DNA from: Clostridia bacterium
GTDB lineage: Bacteria > Bacillota > Clostridia > Oscillospirales > UBA644
NCBI GenBank assembly: GCA_017621705.1
Contig: JAGASR010000014.1
Span: 1-64,000, forward strand
Reading direction: 5' to 3'
Length of the DNA stretch: 64,000 bases
A program made the position numbers and the translations under genes. Positions 17,128 through 26,472 of this stretch are shown in pieces. The notes beneath the pieces were generated by a model. The model worked only from the letters and a program-made list of their open reading frames with translations. It was not told the DNA's origin and made no database searches. How positions within the stretch are numbered: position 1 is the stretch's first letter; every line of letters begins with the position of its first letter.

Positions 17128-18534
17128 ATGAAATCAAATTTATTGAAAAGGTTATTAACATTCTTATTATTAACGGCAATGCTGCTATCTGTATCTTGTT
17201 CAAACACAGATATTGACAATATTGATGATGAAAATAATGATCCGGTTCAGGAAACAGAAGAACCGAAGCAATTGGAGCTTAATCTCGTTACATCCATAAT
17301 AAACGAAGGCGCATACAATTATTTTATTGATGAATTCAGAAAAGAATATCCCGAGATCAAAGTTAATGTTAAAAATTACAAAGATTTGGTTGATTATATA
17401 AATTATATGCAGACAGATCTTCCTTTGGGAAATGCCGCAGACGTCATATTCTTCAACGCTGTCGATACATATAATATCTACAAACTTGCAGAAAACGGAC
17501 TTTTTGCGGATATTAACGAACTCGATAAAAAATACGGCGGTCTTCTTAAATGGGACGATTATAATAAGATCGTAATGGATGCCGGTATTATTGACGGTAA
17601 ACAGCTTGTCATGCCGTTAAGACATTCTTTGCCGACGCTTGTAACAACGACCGATTTCTTGGCAAACAATGAAATAGCGTATAAAGACGGCGCAACTCTT
17701 CGCGAATTTAATGACAGCGTAATGGCTTTGTTTGAAGACAAAGTTCAAGGCGAAGAGCTTGTATTTAACAACGGTATGATAACTTTCTTCCCTTGGCTGT
17801 ATTCTTTGGGTTGCGATTTCGAATTCAGAGATTATGCTCATGTTCCTGTAATCAACGATAAATTCTACGATATGCTTAATATGTATCTCGAAATTTATCC
17901 TGCTCCGTATAATCCCAAAATCAATGAAGCAAACTACGGTAACTTCTACAATGATATGCTTGGACTCGGAGATACAATGTTCATTTCTTCAAATAATTTC
18001 TCCAACTTATACACTCAGGAATTAAACGAACTCGAGTACGTATCTTTTAGTCTTAAAGATTCCTACAATAAAGATATTGCCATTATCCAATATCCCAATT
18101 ATGACGGTGTTGAGGGCTCGAATGTCTACGTTTCCGAAAGCCTTGCAATTTTAAGTCAGTCTCCCAATTTAGAAGCAGCATATAAATTTGTCAGCTTTAT
18201 GATGAACTATGATAATGTTCTCAGCGAATTTGATCTTTGGAATAAAGGTCCGCAAGGGATATCCGTTAATAAAAAATATAACGAAAAGCTTAAAGAACTT
18301 TATTCTGATGTAACAAAGAGCAGTAAATTTGAAAAACGCGAATATCATCAGATGCCTCAAGAGTTCCTCGATAGTTATTTCGATATTTTAGACAATGTAA
18401 GCAGTTGTATTTTGACCGATGGTAATGTATGGACTATGGTAAGTTATATTATGACCGGTATCGAAAACGGAAAGAGCATTGAGGAAGCCGTTCAGCTGTA
18501 TGAAAAAGAGATAAACTTATATCTCCAGGAATAA
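17128..18534 (+). CDS. ABC-transporter solute-binding lipoprotein (family 1, sugar type)
   Basis: A 468-residue lipoprotein; the signal MKSNLLKRLLTFLLL...LLSVSC gives the lipidated Cys near 25. The mature part has the two-lobe binding protein pattern (LNLVTSIINEGAYNYFIDEF, NAADVIFFNAVD, SESLAILSQSPNLEAAYKFV). It should capture an oligosaccharide or similar solute for the permeases encoded next. The ATG at 17128 is taken because GGAG in ATGGAG lies 8 bases upstream; the ATG at 17116 has no box. It is the first gene of a four-gene importer operon without an ATPase gene, so a shared MsmX-type ATPase from elsewhere is expected. Confidence 0.87.
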   Translation: MKSNLLKRLLTFLLLTAMLLSVSCSNTDIDNIDDENNDPVQETEEPKQLELNLVTSIINEGAYNYFIDEFRKEYPEIKVNVKNYKDLVDYINYMQTDLPLGNAADVIFFNAVDTYNIYKLAENGLFADINELDKKYGGLLKWDDYNKIVMDAGIIDGKQLVMPLRHSLPTLVTTTDFLANNEIAYKDGATLREFNDSVMALFEDKVQGEELVFNNGMITFFPWLYSLGCDFEFRDYAHVPVINDKFYDMLNMYLEIYPAPYNPKINEANYGNFYNDMLGLGDTMFISSNNFSNLYTQELNELEYVSFSLKDSYNKDIAIIQYPNYDGVEGSNVYVSESLAILSQSPNLEAAYKFVSFMMNYDNVLSEFDLWNKGPQGISVNKKYNEKLKELYSDVTKSSKFEKREYHQMPQEFLDSYFDILDNVSSCILTDGNVWTMVSYIMTGIENGKSIEEAVQLYEKEINLYLQE

Positions 18535-18567
18535 AAACGATCATTTAAAAGGAAAGAGGGAAGTGTT

Positions 18568-19410
18568 ATGAAAAGAAAGAATTCGTGGATCGGCTTATTA
18601 TACATATTGCCGAGCTTTCTTGGCATAGCGCTGTTTTATTTATATCCGTTTATCACAAGCCTTAAATATTCTTTCACAAAAGGCGTTTTTGATGATACAT
18701 TTGTGGCTTTTGACAATTACATAAGAGTTCTTAACAGCGAAGCATTTCAGCTGGCATTGAAAAACACGGTCAAGTTTTATATCATAACATTCCCCCTGAT
18801 AATGATCATTTCATTATTCTTTGCGGTTCTCGTTTCTCAATATCTTAAAGGAAATACGTTGTTCAAAAAGATATTTGTTTTGCCGTTAGTTATACCGACA
18901 GCATCTTTGGTGTTATTCATCGGCATACTGTTCGGTGACGGCGGAATACTCGGCAATATGCTTAACAGCGAAACAAACTATATTGATTCACCGTATGCCT
19001 TTGCGATACTTATTTTGCTTTTTCTTTTCAAATATACGGGCTATAACGTCATTCTTTATATATCCGGTATATGCGAGATCGATCCGAGGTTCTATGAAGA
19101 AGCTAGAATTTGCGGTGCATCGAAGTTTCAGGAGTTTCGGTATATTACAGAACCGCTTCTGCGACCGACGTCGTTTCTCGTCTTTATATTCACTATGATA
19201 AACTCGTTTCACATTTACCGTGAAGCTTATTATATCGGTGGCGAATATCCGCACGAATCGATCTATATGATCCAGCACTATCTGAGGAACAACTATAGCT
19301 CGTTAAGCTATCAACGGCTTTCTGCGGCATCGGTCATACTGTTTCTCGGAATAATGGCTGTACTTTTAGCGATATATCTTATACACAGAAGAAGGGAGAA
19401 GAATAAATGA
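18568..19410 (+). CDS. ABC sugar importer permease, MalF/UgpA type
   Basis: A 280-residue inner-membrane permease with six predicted helices. The EAA loop is EARICGASKFQEFRYITEPLL (about residues 178-198), where the ATPase docks. It starts with the usual LLYILPSFLGIALFYLYP. It overlaps the next gene by four bases (ATGA), so translation is coupled. With the partner permease it forms the channel for the solute captured by the lipoprotein upstream. Confidence 0.92.
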   Translation: MKRKNSWIGLLYILPSFLGIALFYLYPFITSLKYSFTKGVFDDTFVAFDNYIRVLNSEAFQLALKNTVKFYIITFPLIMIISLFFAVLVSQYLKGNTLFKKIFVLPLVIPTASLVLFIGILFGDGGILGNMLNSETNYIDSPYAFAILILLFLFKYTGYNVILYISGICEIDPRFYEEARICGASKFQEFRYITEPLLRPTSFLVFIFTMINSFHIYREAYYIGGEYPHESIYMIQHYLRNNYSSLSYQRLSAASVILFLGIMAVLLAIYLIHRRREKNK

Positions 19411-20255
19411 AGCAGAAAATGAAAATACCGTATACAGTCCTTTGCTATATGCTGCTCATTTTTGTCAGCGCAGTAATTCTTTTCCCTTTGATCTTTCTGT
19501 TTACAAACTCGTTTATGAGCGTTTCCGATCTGAACGTTTATTACGGAATAGCCGAAAAAAAGTTTTTTCATTGGGTTCCCGATAATTTCACGTTGGATCA
19601 GTATGTGCATGCCTTTCTTTATTCATACCAATTCCTTCATTCCTTTTGGATATCTATCCTGACCACCGTCCCGTCCGTCATTTTTCAGCTTATTCTTTCT
19701 CTGATGGCAGGTTACGGCTTTGCAAAGCATAATTTTCCGTTTAAAAATGCATTGTTCATACTTTACGTTATCCTCATGATGACTCCGTTTCAGGTCATTC
19801 AGGCGCCGCAGTATATTCTTTTTAACGATATCGGATTGTTGGATAATATTGCTTCTATCGTTCTTACATCGATATTTTATCCGTTGGGAATATGCATAAT
19901 GACGCAATCCATGAAAAAGATCCCCGATGAGCTTATAGAAGCATCGAAGATCGACGGCGCGAACTCTGTCCAGACGCTTATCCATATCGTTGTTCCGTCG
20001 GCAAAAAACGGAATAGTAACGGTTCTGTTTTTAAGCTTTATCGAACAGTGGACAATCGTTGAACAGGCGGTCGTATTCATCAAAAGTACGGCAAATATGC
20101 CTTTGGCAGTCATGATGCAGAGGCTTTCGGGACTTTCAACACCCGGCTCATTCGTCTTTGCTTTACTGTTTATTATTCCGCCGATGCTCATCTGCTTTAT
20201 TTGCGATGAATATATACTTGACGGAATAATCAAAGCTGATTTGTTGGAGGTTTAA
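19407..20255 (+). CDS. ABC sugar importer permease, MalG/UgpE type
   Basis: A 282-residue permease with six helices. The EAA loop is EASKIDGANSVQTLIHIVVP (about residues 178-197). There is a periplasmic-side insertion after helix 1 (FFHWVPDNFTLDQYVHAF), as is normal for MalG-type subunits. It overlaps the previous gene (ATGA) and is followed after one base by the adaptor gene, so all four genes form one transcription unit. Confidence 0.92.
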   Translation: MKQKMKIPYTVLCYMLLIFVSAVILFPLIFLFTNSFMSVSDLNVYYGIAEKKFFHWVPDNFTLDQYVHAFLYSYQFLHSFWISILTTVPSVIFQLILSLMAGYGFAKHNFPFKNALFILYVILMMTPFQVIQAPQYILFNDIGLLDNIASIVLTSIFYPLGICIMTQSMKKIPDELIEASKIDGANSVQTLIHIVVPSAKNGIVTVLFLSFIEQWTIVEQAVVFIKSTANMPLAVMMQRLSGLSTPGSFVFALLFIIPPMLICFICDEYILDGIIKADLLEV

Positions 20256-20256
20256 A

Positions 20257-21132
20257 ATGAAAAAGCTTCTTTTGATATTGTTAATAGTGTTCTTTTTTGC
20301 TGTCGGTATGTTCTCATATTTCGCAAAGACTATTGAAAATAACAATATAACAAAAATACAGACAGACACTCAAAAATTCGGCAAGATCGAGCACTCGGTT
20401 TACGCCGAGGGAACTGTTTTACCGACAAACAGTTTCCCGTTCAGAGCCGAAAAAGACGTTACGGTCGAACGTGTTTTTGTTGATCTTTATTCTCATGTTT
20501 CGGTTGGAGACGAAATACTTAAATATACCGACGGCACTGTTATAAAAGCAGAAACAGACGGATATATCTCCGAATTATTTACTGCGGACGGAAGCCGTGC
20601 ATATGAAAACGATATACTGTTTTCGATCTCCGATCCCGAAGCCGAACTGACGGTCAGAGTTACTGTCCCGATAAGCGAGGCGAATTATTTCAATGAAAAC
20701 AGCAATGCGTTTATTGAGGTTGTAAAGAATAATGAGGAAGAAATAAAGACCGCGAAGCTTAACGCAACAATAAAAAATTATGAGGTCGCAGGTGATAATG
20801 TCATAGTTGACTGTGTTTTCGAAAACGACACTGAAATACTTATAGGCTATACCGCAGGCGTCAAACTCGGAAGCTTTTCCGAAGTATACGGAACGATCGT
20901 TCCAACTTATGCGTTAACATCGAATGGCGACGGCTCGTATACTCTGTTTACGGCTATTGAGGTCGATGGAACGAACGGACAAAGATACGGGGTCAGAAAA
21001 CATACGGTGTCTGTCCTCGAATCAAACGACAGTCAAGCCGCTATCGATATGGGCGTGCCGAGTGGTTATTATATTGTCGTCTATTCTTCGAGACCTCTCT
21101 CCGATAATCAGATAGTCGGGTTGGGGTATTGA
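20257..21132 (+). CDS. HlyD/RND-adaptor-like membrane-anchored protein
   Basis: A 291-residue protein with one N-terminal membrane helix (about residues 3-23), then a lipoyl-like beta domain (FPFRAEKDVTVERVFVD, VSVGDEILKYTDGTVIKAE, DGYISELF) and a beta-barrel region, as in periplasmic adaptor proteins of efflux systems. No long coiled-coil hairpin is present, so it is a short adaptor. It starts one base after the MalG-type gene and ends at the operon terminator. Adaptors normally serve exporters; co-transcription with an importer is unusual. It may stabilise the importer or shape the wall-side path (inference). Confidence 0.7.
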   Translation: MKKLLLILLIVFFFAVGMFSYFAKTIENNNITKIQTDTQKFGKIEHSVYAEGTVLPTNSFPFRAEKDVTVERVFVDLYSHVSVGDEILKYTDGTVIKAETDGYISELFTADGSRAYENDILFSISDPEAELTVRVTVPISEANYFNENSNAFIEVVKNNEEEIKTAKLNATIKNYEVAGDNVIVDCVFENDTEILIGYTAGVKLGSFSEVYGTIVPTYALTSNGDGSYTLFTAIEVDGTNGQRYGVRKHTVSVLESNDSQAAIDMGVPSGYYIVVYSSRPLSDNQIVGLGY

Positions 21133-21137
21133 TAAAA

Positions 21138-21168
21138 AAACAGCACAGATCAAAAATCTGTGCTGTTT
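21138..21168. terminator. Bidirectional terminator, importer operon / GH20-like gene
   Basis: AAACAGCACAGAT (21138-21150) pairs with ATCTGTGCTGTTT (21156-21168) around a 5-base loop between convergent genes. Confidence 0.9.
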
Positions 21169-21176
21169 ATATATAT

Positions 21177-22523
21177 TTAAGTTTCAATTTCGTGTTTTGA
21201 CCAGCCGCTGTCTTCAAAGGTATTGCCTTCAAAACTTACTTTTCGGAGAATAGTTGCAAGCTGCATTCCGATCGGACTGTATTCTGCCCAAGGAACGGTC
21301 GAAGCACCTAGCGCTTTTGAACATTCGAGAAGGCCCGTATACTCATTTTTAAGCGTGTGCCATGTGGTGAGCATAATGCCGAACATATTTCCGTTTACGA
21401 TCGTATCTATGACCGCTTTCTGGTTATTCGGATTGAGCCACGGTGCTCCGATAACGTCGAGCCCTTTGGAGTTAAGGAAATCGAGGCTTGTTATCGGAAC
21501 ATTTGTGTTCCAGTACTGCCAGTCTACCGCAACGCTTAACGGATGAAGCGCCGAGATCATCTTTTCGACATCTTCTTTGGGACAAGCCGAGTAGCAGCCT
21601 TCAAACGCGCCTTTTTCAAGGAACATATCCATCCAGAGCATCGGGCTTCTGCCTTCTGCGGCTACCTGCGTGGTTATTTTATTGATATATTCGGGCAGAA
21701 GTTTTCTGTCTTTTTCATTGTGCGAGTAATAATACGCTTCATCAAAGCCGATATGTATATATTCGCCGTCTCCGAAAAGATCGTAAAGCTCAAATCTCAT
21801 ATCTCGGAGAAGATTGAATACTTTTTTAGAACGTATGTTCCATGCCCAGCCGTCGGGTGTGAAAAGATCCTGCAACGCAAGGTTTTGATCGAGAACAACG
21901 TGCTTGCCGTAGCATCCGCGTGCGGAAGAAGCGTGTCCGAGTTGGTTACTCATCGGGATCGGCTCCATACCGAGCTGCCGTACCTCTTTTATGAGCTGCC
22001 GTACTTCACTTTTCGAAAAAGCCTCGGGCCAAGAAAGTTCTTTTAAGCAGTCGTATTTGAGCATTCCCCAGAACTCGATAACAACGTGTGTAAACTGGCA
22101 GACTGCAAGAACCCTGACCAGTTTTTTGATGAAATACATATCGTCATCGTGAAAAACGCATATATGCGCCATTCTGTTTTTAATTTTGTAATTATCCGTT
22201 TCGTCGCAGGATTTGACGGTAAGTTTCTCGTTATTCATTTCAATCTTCAGAATAAGAGTCATGAATCCGCGCATAAGACCGCCGAAACTGTTTCCGATTA
22301 TCGAAACACCGTTTTCGTCAACGCGAAGCGCATATTCTTTATCCGCGGGTAGGGTAGGGATTTCTGTCGTTCCGATACGGAATATATTTTTGTCTCCCTC
22401 GATCATGCGGATCTCGCTGTGCATAAAGCAAAAACCGCTCCACAGTCTTTTTACAACACTGTTTATCATTTTGGGGTCGCACATTGCGACCGTATATTTA
22501 TCAATACAAAAGATATTTTTCAT
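21177..22523 (-). CDS. GH20-like beta-N-acetylhexosaminidase-family protein
   Basis: A 448-residue protein with a GH20-like layout: a small N-terminal alpha/beta part (about 1-110) and a TIM barrel with the substrate-assisted Asp-Glu pair at about D261-E262 in HIGFDEAYYY. GNSFGGLMRGFMTL and the late PMLWMDMF fit the family. There is no signal peptide, so it is probably cytoplasmic. The ATG at 22523 is chosen; the open frame upstream runs through A/T-rich promoter DNA and antisense to serC and is not credible as protein. It could act on GlcNAc/GalNAc or a related sugar; catalytic activity should be tested because the barrel is divergent. Confidence 0.78.
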   Translation of the reverse strand: MKNIFCIDKYTVAMCDPKMINSVVKRLWSGFCFMHSEIRMIEGDKNIFRIGTTEIPTLPADKEYALRVDENGVSIIGNSFGGLMRGFMTLILKIEMNNEKLTVKSCDETDNYKIKNRMAHICVFHDDDMYFIKKLVRVLAVCQFTHVVIEFWGMLKYDCLKELSWPEAFSKSEVRQLIKEVRQLGMEPIPMSNQLGHASSARGCYGKHVVLDQNLALQDLFTPDGWAWNIRSKKVFNLLRDMRFELYDLFGDGEYIHIGFDEAYYYSHNEKDRKLLPEYINKITTQVAAEGRSPMLWMDMFLEKGAFEGCYSACPKEDVEKMISALHPLSVAVDWQYWNTNVPITSLDFLNSKGLDVIGAPWLNPNNQKAVIDTIVNGNMFGIMLTTWHTLKNEYTGLLECSKALGASTVPWAEYSPIGMQLATILRKVSFEGNTFEDSGWSKHEIET

Positions 22524-22668
22524 ACTCCGAATACCTTTTTTCTTCATTTTTTTTATTATACCATAAATTAAATAATTTTTCAATATTATTTCCGGAAAAA
22601 ATATCATGCGGTATAATATTTTTTCTTTCAATGTAATATATGTCATAAATATTTCATACTTTACCGTG

Positions 22669-22697
22669 TTGACAGAATAAAAAAATAGGAGTATAAT
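22669..22697 (+). promoter_or_regulatory. serCA promoter
   Basis: TTGACA (22669-22674), 17-bp spacer, TATAAT (22692-22697): a perfect consensus promoter. A small hairpin CGCCT-TTCCC-AAGGCG lies in the short leader. Confidence 0.85.
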
Positions 22698-22756
22698 AAT
22701 TAGTAAATTTACATAATACGATCGCCTTTCCCAAGGCGTAATCGGAGGTTTTAATA

Positions 22757-23833
22757 ATGAGGGTATATAATTTTTCCGCAGGTCCGTCGGTCCTGCCTGA
22801 AGCTGTTCTTGAAAAAGCAAGAGAGGAAATGCTTGAATACGGTGATAGCGGCATGTCCGTTATGGAAATGAGCCACCGTTCAAAAGTATACGAAAGCATC
22901 ATCGGCGGTGCAGAAGCTCTTCTTCGTGAAGTTATGGGTATTCCGTCCAACTATAAAGTTCTTTTCCTTCAGGGCGGCGCATCTTCGCAGTTCAGCATGA
23001 TACCGCTCAACCTTATGAAGAATAATAAAATCGACCTTGTTCTTACCGGTGTATGGGCTAAAAAAGCTATGGAAGAAGCTTCCCGTTACGGTCAGGTAAA
23101 TGTTGTCGCATCTTCCAAAGATAAAACTTTCAGCTACATTCCCGAACTCGATAAATCCAAGTTCGATCCCGAAGCTGACTACTTCTATATCTGCCAGAAC
23201 AACACTATCTACGGTACCAGATTCCCCGAACTTCCCGATACCGGCAACGTTCCCCTTGTAGCAGACCTTTCTTCCTGCATTCTCAGTGAACCGATCGATG
23301 TTTCCAAATACGGTCTTATCTTCGCAGGCGCGCAGAAGAATATGGGTCCTGCAGGTCTTACCGTTGTTATCATCCGTGAAGATCTTATCGACACATGCAA
23401 AGAATTCACTCCCCAGATGTTCAAATACTCCATTCATGCAGAAAACGGCTCTATGTACAACACTCCCCCGACTTATGCAATCTATATCCATAAGCTCGTT
23501 CTCGAATGGATCAAAGATCTCGGCGGTCTCGAAAAAATGGGTGAGATCAACCGTAAGAAGGCTGCTATCATCTATGATTTCCTTGATTCTTCCAAGATGT
23601 TCCATGCAACCGTTGAAGGTGCAAGCCGTTCTCTTATGAATATCCCGTTTGTTACCGGCAACGAAGAACTCGATGCTAAATTCGTCAAAGAAGCTACCGC
23701 TGCAGGTTTCGTTAACCTCAAAGGTCACCGTTCCGTCGGCGGCATGAGAGCAAGTATCTACAACGCTATGCCTATCGAAGGCTGCGAAAAACTCGTAGAA
23801 TTCATGAAAGAATTTGAAAGGAACAACGCATAA
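22757..23833 (+). CDS. serC: Phosphoserine aminotransferase
   Basis: A 358-residue class V aminotransferase that converts 3-phosphohydroxypyruvate and glutamate to phosphoserine (also used in pyridoxal synthesis). It starts MRVYNFSAGPSVLPEAVLEKA, with FLQGGASSQFSMIPLNL and the PLP lysine in FAGAQKNMGPAGLTVV (about K199). The start follows CGGAGG. The stop overlaps the serA start by one base (TAATG), so the two are translationally coupled. Codons are strongly biased, suggesting high expression. Confidence 0.96.
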   Translation: MRVYNFSAGPSVLPEAVLEKAREEMLEYGDSGMSVMEMSHRSKVYESIIGGAEALLREVMGIPSNYKVLFLQGGASSQFSMIPLNLMKNNKIDLVLTGVWAKKAMEEASRYGQVNVVASSKDKTFSYIPELDKSKFDPEADYFYICQNNTIYGTRFPELPDTGNVPLVADLSSCILSEPIDVSKYGLIFAGAQKNMGPAGLTVVIIREDLIDTCKEFTPQMFKYSIHAENGSMYNTPPTYAIYIHKLVLEWIKDLGGLEKMGEINRKKAAIIYDFLDSSKMFHATVEGASRSLMNIPFVTGNEELDAKFVKEATAAGFVNLKGHRSVGGMRASIYNAMPIEGCEKLVEFMKEFERNNA

Positions 23834-24996
23834 TGTTCAGTATTAAAACTATGAATAAGATCGCCGCTATCGGTACAGACCGTTTCGGCGCAAACTATAC
23901 AGTATCCGATAACGAACAGAATCCCGACGGTATTCTCGTCCGTTCCGCTTCTCTTCTCGACGGTAATTTTAACGACGGCCTTCTCGCAATCGCAAGAGCA
24001 GGCGCAGGCGTTAACAATATTCCCCTCGATATCTGTACTTCCAAAGGCATCGCAGTTTTCAACACTCCCGGTGCAAATGCCAATGCAGTTAAAGAACTTA
24101 CCATCGCAGGTCTTCTCCTTTCTTCCCGTCGTATTGTAGACAGTATCAACTGGGCTCAGACTCTCAAGGGCAAAGGCGATGAAATTCCCAAGCTCGTCGA
24201 AAAAGGCAAGGGCAATTTTGTAGGCCCCGAACTTGAAGGCAAAAAACTCGGTGTTATCGGTCTCGGCGCTATCGGCAGCCTTATCGTTAACGCTGCAAAA
24301 GGTCTTAATATGGAAGTTTACGGTTACGATAATTTCCTCTCCGTTGAAAGTGCGCTCCGTATAACAAGATCCATGAACCGCGTTGAAAACGTTAAGACTA
24401 TCTACGAAGAATGTGACTATATCACTTATCATGTTCCTCTTAACGATTCTACTCGCCGTTATGTCAACAAAGAAGTTTTCGATCAGATGAAAGACGGTGT
24501 TCGCATCTGCAACTTCTCCAGAGGCGAGATCATCAACGAAGACGACCTCGAAGAAGCACTTAACAGCGGTAAAGTCGCAAAATATGTTACCGACTTCCCG
24601 AATGAACGCATCCTCTCCATGCCCAACGTTATCGCTATTCCTCACCTCGCGGCTTCCACACCCGAAAGTGAAGATAACTGCGCAGTTATGGCTGTTGACG
24701 AGATCAAAGATTACCTCGAAACCGGTAACGTTAAAAACAGCGTAAACTTCCCCAACGTTGCTTCCGAAAGAAGCTCCGGCGACCGTCTTTGCGTTCTTCA
24801 TAAAAATATCCCCAATATGCTCAGCCAGATCTCCTCTGTTCTCGGTGAAATGAATATCAATATCGATTTCATGCATTCCAAGTCTCGCGGAGAGATCGGT
24901 TATGCTCTTCTTGATATGACTAACGCTATCCCCGAATCTGTTGCCGACAGACTCAGAAATATCGACGGCGTACTTCTCGTAAGAGTAATTAAATAA
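23833..24996 (+). CDS. serA: 3-phosphoglycerate dehydrogenase with ACT domain
   Basis: A 387-residue NAD-dependent D-2-hydroxyacid dehydrogenase, the first step of serine synthesis. The NAD site is LGVIGLGAIGSLIVNAA (about 139-155); the catalytic Arg/Glu/His are in RICNFSRGEIINEDDL, VTDFPNERIL and IPHLAASTPESEDN. A C-terminal ACT domain (about 318-387) suggests serine feedback control. It is the short SerA form common in gut Clostridia. It overlaps serC by one base; a strong terminator follows. Confidence 0.94.
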   Translation: MFSIKTMNKIAAIGTDRFGANYTVSDNEQNPDGILVRSASLLDGNFNDGLLAIARAGAGVNNIPLDICTSKGIAVFNTPGANANAVKELTIAGLLLSSRRIVDSINWAQTLKGKGDEIPKLVEKGKGNFVGPELEGKKLGVIGLGAIGSLIVNAAKGLNMEVYGYDNFLSVESALRITRSMNRVENVKTIYEECDYITYHVPLNDSTRRYVNKEVFDQMKDGVRICNFSRGEIINEDDLEEALNSGKVAKYVTDFPNERILSMPNVIAIPHLAASTPESEDNCAVMAVDEIKDYLETGNVKNSVNFPNVASERSSGDRLCVLHKNIPNMLSQISSVLGEMNINIDFMHSKSRGEIGYALLDMTNAIPESVADRLRNIDGVLLVRVIK

Positions 24997-25012
24997 ATTT
25001 TTATAAATTATT

Positions 25013-25039
25013 AGGACCACTTCGTTATGAAGTGGTCCT
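25013..25039. terminator. Terminator, serCA / binding-protein gene
   Basis: AGGACCACTTC (25013-25023) pairs with GAAGTGGTCCT (25029-25039), then T-rich sequence. It lies between convergent genes. Confidence 0.88.
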
Positions 25040-25045
25040 GTATTT

Positions 25046-26431
25046 TTACTTATTCAATGCTTCGTTAACTGTTGATTCTATTGCTTCAAATGCGGCGGAG
25101 GGTGTGTTTCTACCTGATATAAGACTTGTGAATGCGCTTGTTATCTTGCTGTATGCCGAGCCGAGAGGACTGGACCAGTCGTATTTTGTGTTTTCAACCA
25201 TTTTTAAGAACATCTCTTTATCTTTAGAGCCGTGATAAAATACGTTTCTTTCAAGAAAGTCGATCCATGCTTTTTCGTTCGTACCTTCAAGCGGTTCAAA
25301 CAAAATGTTCATCGCAACACCGAGATCGTCTTTCTGCATCGGACCTGCGTCAACAAGCCAGTTAAGTCTTCTTCCCTGAGTTATATAACTTCCGCCAAGT
25401 CCGTATTCTCCGTCAGGACCCGCAGGAAATGTTATAAAACCGTATCCGTCATGTTTGTAAACGGGAGTATCACCGTCTATATGGGTTTGTGTCATATGAG
25501 TAAAATAATAAGATTCGCCGACAAAAAACAGCATTTCATGGTTGTTGAACTGTCCATATCCCAATGACTTAATTATTTTTTTGCTGTTCAGACTTGCAAG
25601 CCAGTCAAATGCTTTGTATGCCTTTTCATCTGTTAATCCGAAAGAAGCTTTTCCGTTTTCGTTTTCGTTAATGATCTGCACACCGTTTGAAAAAAGAACT
25701 GTTTGCGCTAACTGCGTATCATTTCCGTAGCCGAGACCTACTACTTTGAAATCACCGTCTTCATAAGTCGCCTGTTCAAGAAGCTTTTCGAAATTATCCC
25801 ATGTCCATGTTCCGCTTTCAAGCATTTCATGAGGGCTTTGGGAAATGCCCGCATCACGCAGAACAGAATCGTCCCACATACAAACACCCAATATCGCAGG
25901 CATAAATTCCCAATGGTAGGGGAATGCACCGTACTGTTTTCCGTCAAAATATCCGTATCTTATAAAATTTTTGTTACCCCATTTTTCATCGTTTACATCA
26001 ATGGTTGAAACATCATCATAAGCAAACAGCATATCCATTTCGTATATACTGTAAATTTCATTTGCATGACAGTCAACGATATCCGGAACATCGTCTGTTC
26101 CTGCCGCAACACTTGTCATTATATGTGTTGAATATGCCACCGGATTTTTGTAGATGTTGATCTTTAAGTTGTATTTATTTTCCATTTCATTATATCTTGC
26201 GATCAAGTTGTCACCCATGGAAGTAAAGCCCGATTCAGGCTTCCATTCATCAGGCCATCCTGTCATAATATTCAGTTTTTGACCTTCAAAATCTACAATG
26301 GAACTGTCTCTTCCCATATTCAGATCTCTGTCAAAAACTTCTTCTTCAGCCGCGCAAGAAAACAGCGAAAAGATCATCGTACAAAGTAGAATAATCCCCA
26401 CCGTTTTCTTTACTATTGAGTAAAATCTCAT
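25046..26431 (-). CDS. Orphan ABC-type solute-binding lipoprotein
   Basis: A 461-residue lipoprotein (signal MRFYSIVKKTVGIILLC...FSLFSC; lipidated Cys about 28). The mature protein is a family-1-like binding protein (LNIMTGWPDEWK, GTDDVPDIVDCHANEIYSI, TWTWDNFEKLLEQAT, FPAGPDGEYG). The TWTWD and GPDGEYG segments recur in the other binding proteins of this window (27939, 61988, 63527), so they form one expanded paralog group. The ATG at 26431 follows AAGGGGATGA; a longer open frame upstream lies inside the cysteine-desulfidase gene. No permease is adjacent. The solute is unknown, perhaps a glycan fragment. Confidence 0.85.
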   Translation of the reverse strand: MRFYSIVKKTVGIILLCTMIFSLFSCAAEEEVFDRDLNMGRDSSIVDFEGQKLNIMTGWPDEWKPESGFTSMGDNLIARYNEMENKYNLKINIYKNPVAYSTHIMTSVAAGTDDVPDIVDCHANEIYSIYEMDMLFAYDDVSTIDVNDEKWGNKNFIRYGYFDGKQYGAFPYHWEFMPAILGVCMWDDSVLRDAGISQSPHEMLESGTWTWDNFEKLLEQATYEDGDFKVVGLGYGNDTQLAQTVLFSNGVQIINENENGKASFGLTDEKAYKAFDWLASLNSKKIIKSLGYGQFNNHEMLFFVGESYYFTHMTQTHIDGDTPVYKHDGYGFITFPAGPDGEYGLGGSYITQGRRLNWLVDAGPMQKDDLGVAMNILFEPLEGTNEKAWIDFLERNVFYHGSKDKEMFLKMVENTKYDWSSPLGSAYSKITSAFTSLISGRNTPSAAFEAIESTVNEALNK

Positions 26432-26472
26432 TGTGTCATCCCCTTTATAAATTTTTATTTTCAGACGGTGGA

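Noticed and set aside
22524..22820. N-terminal extension of the GH20-like protein
   Set aside because: It would run through the serC promoter and start of serC antisense, and its sequence is A/T-driven low complexity.
23758..25020. Open frame of 420 codons antisense to serA
   Set aside because: serA has full catalytic and ACT motifs; the antisense product is compositionally odd.
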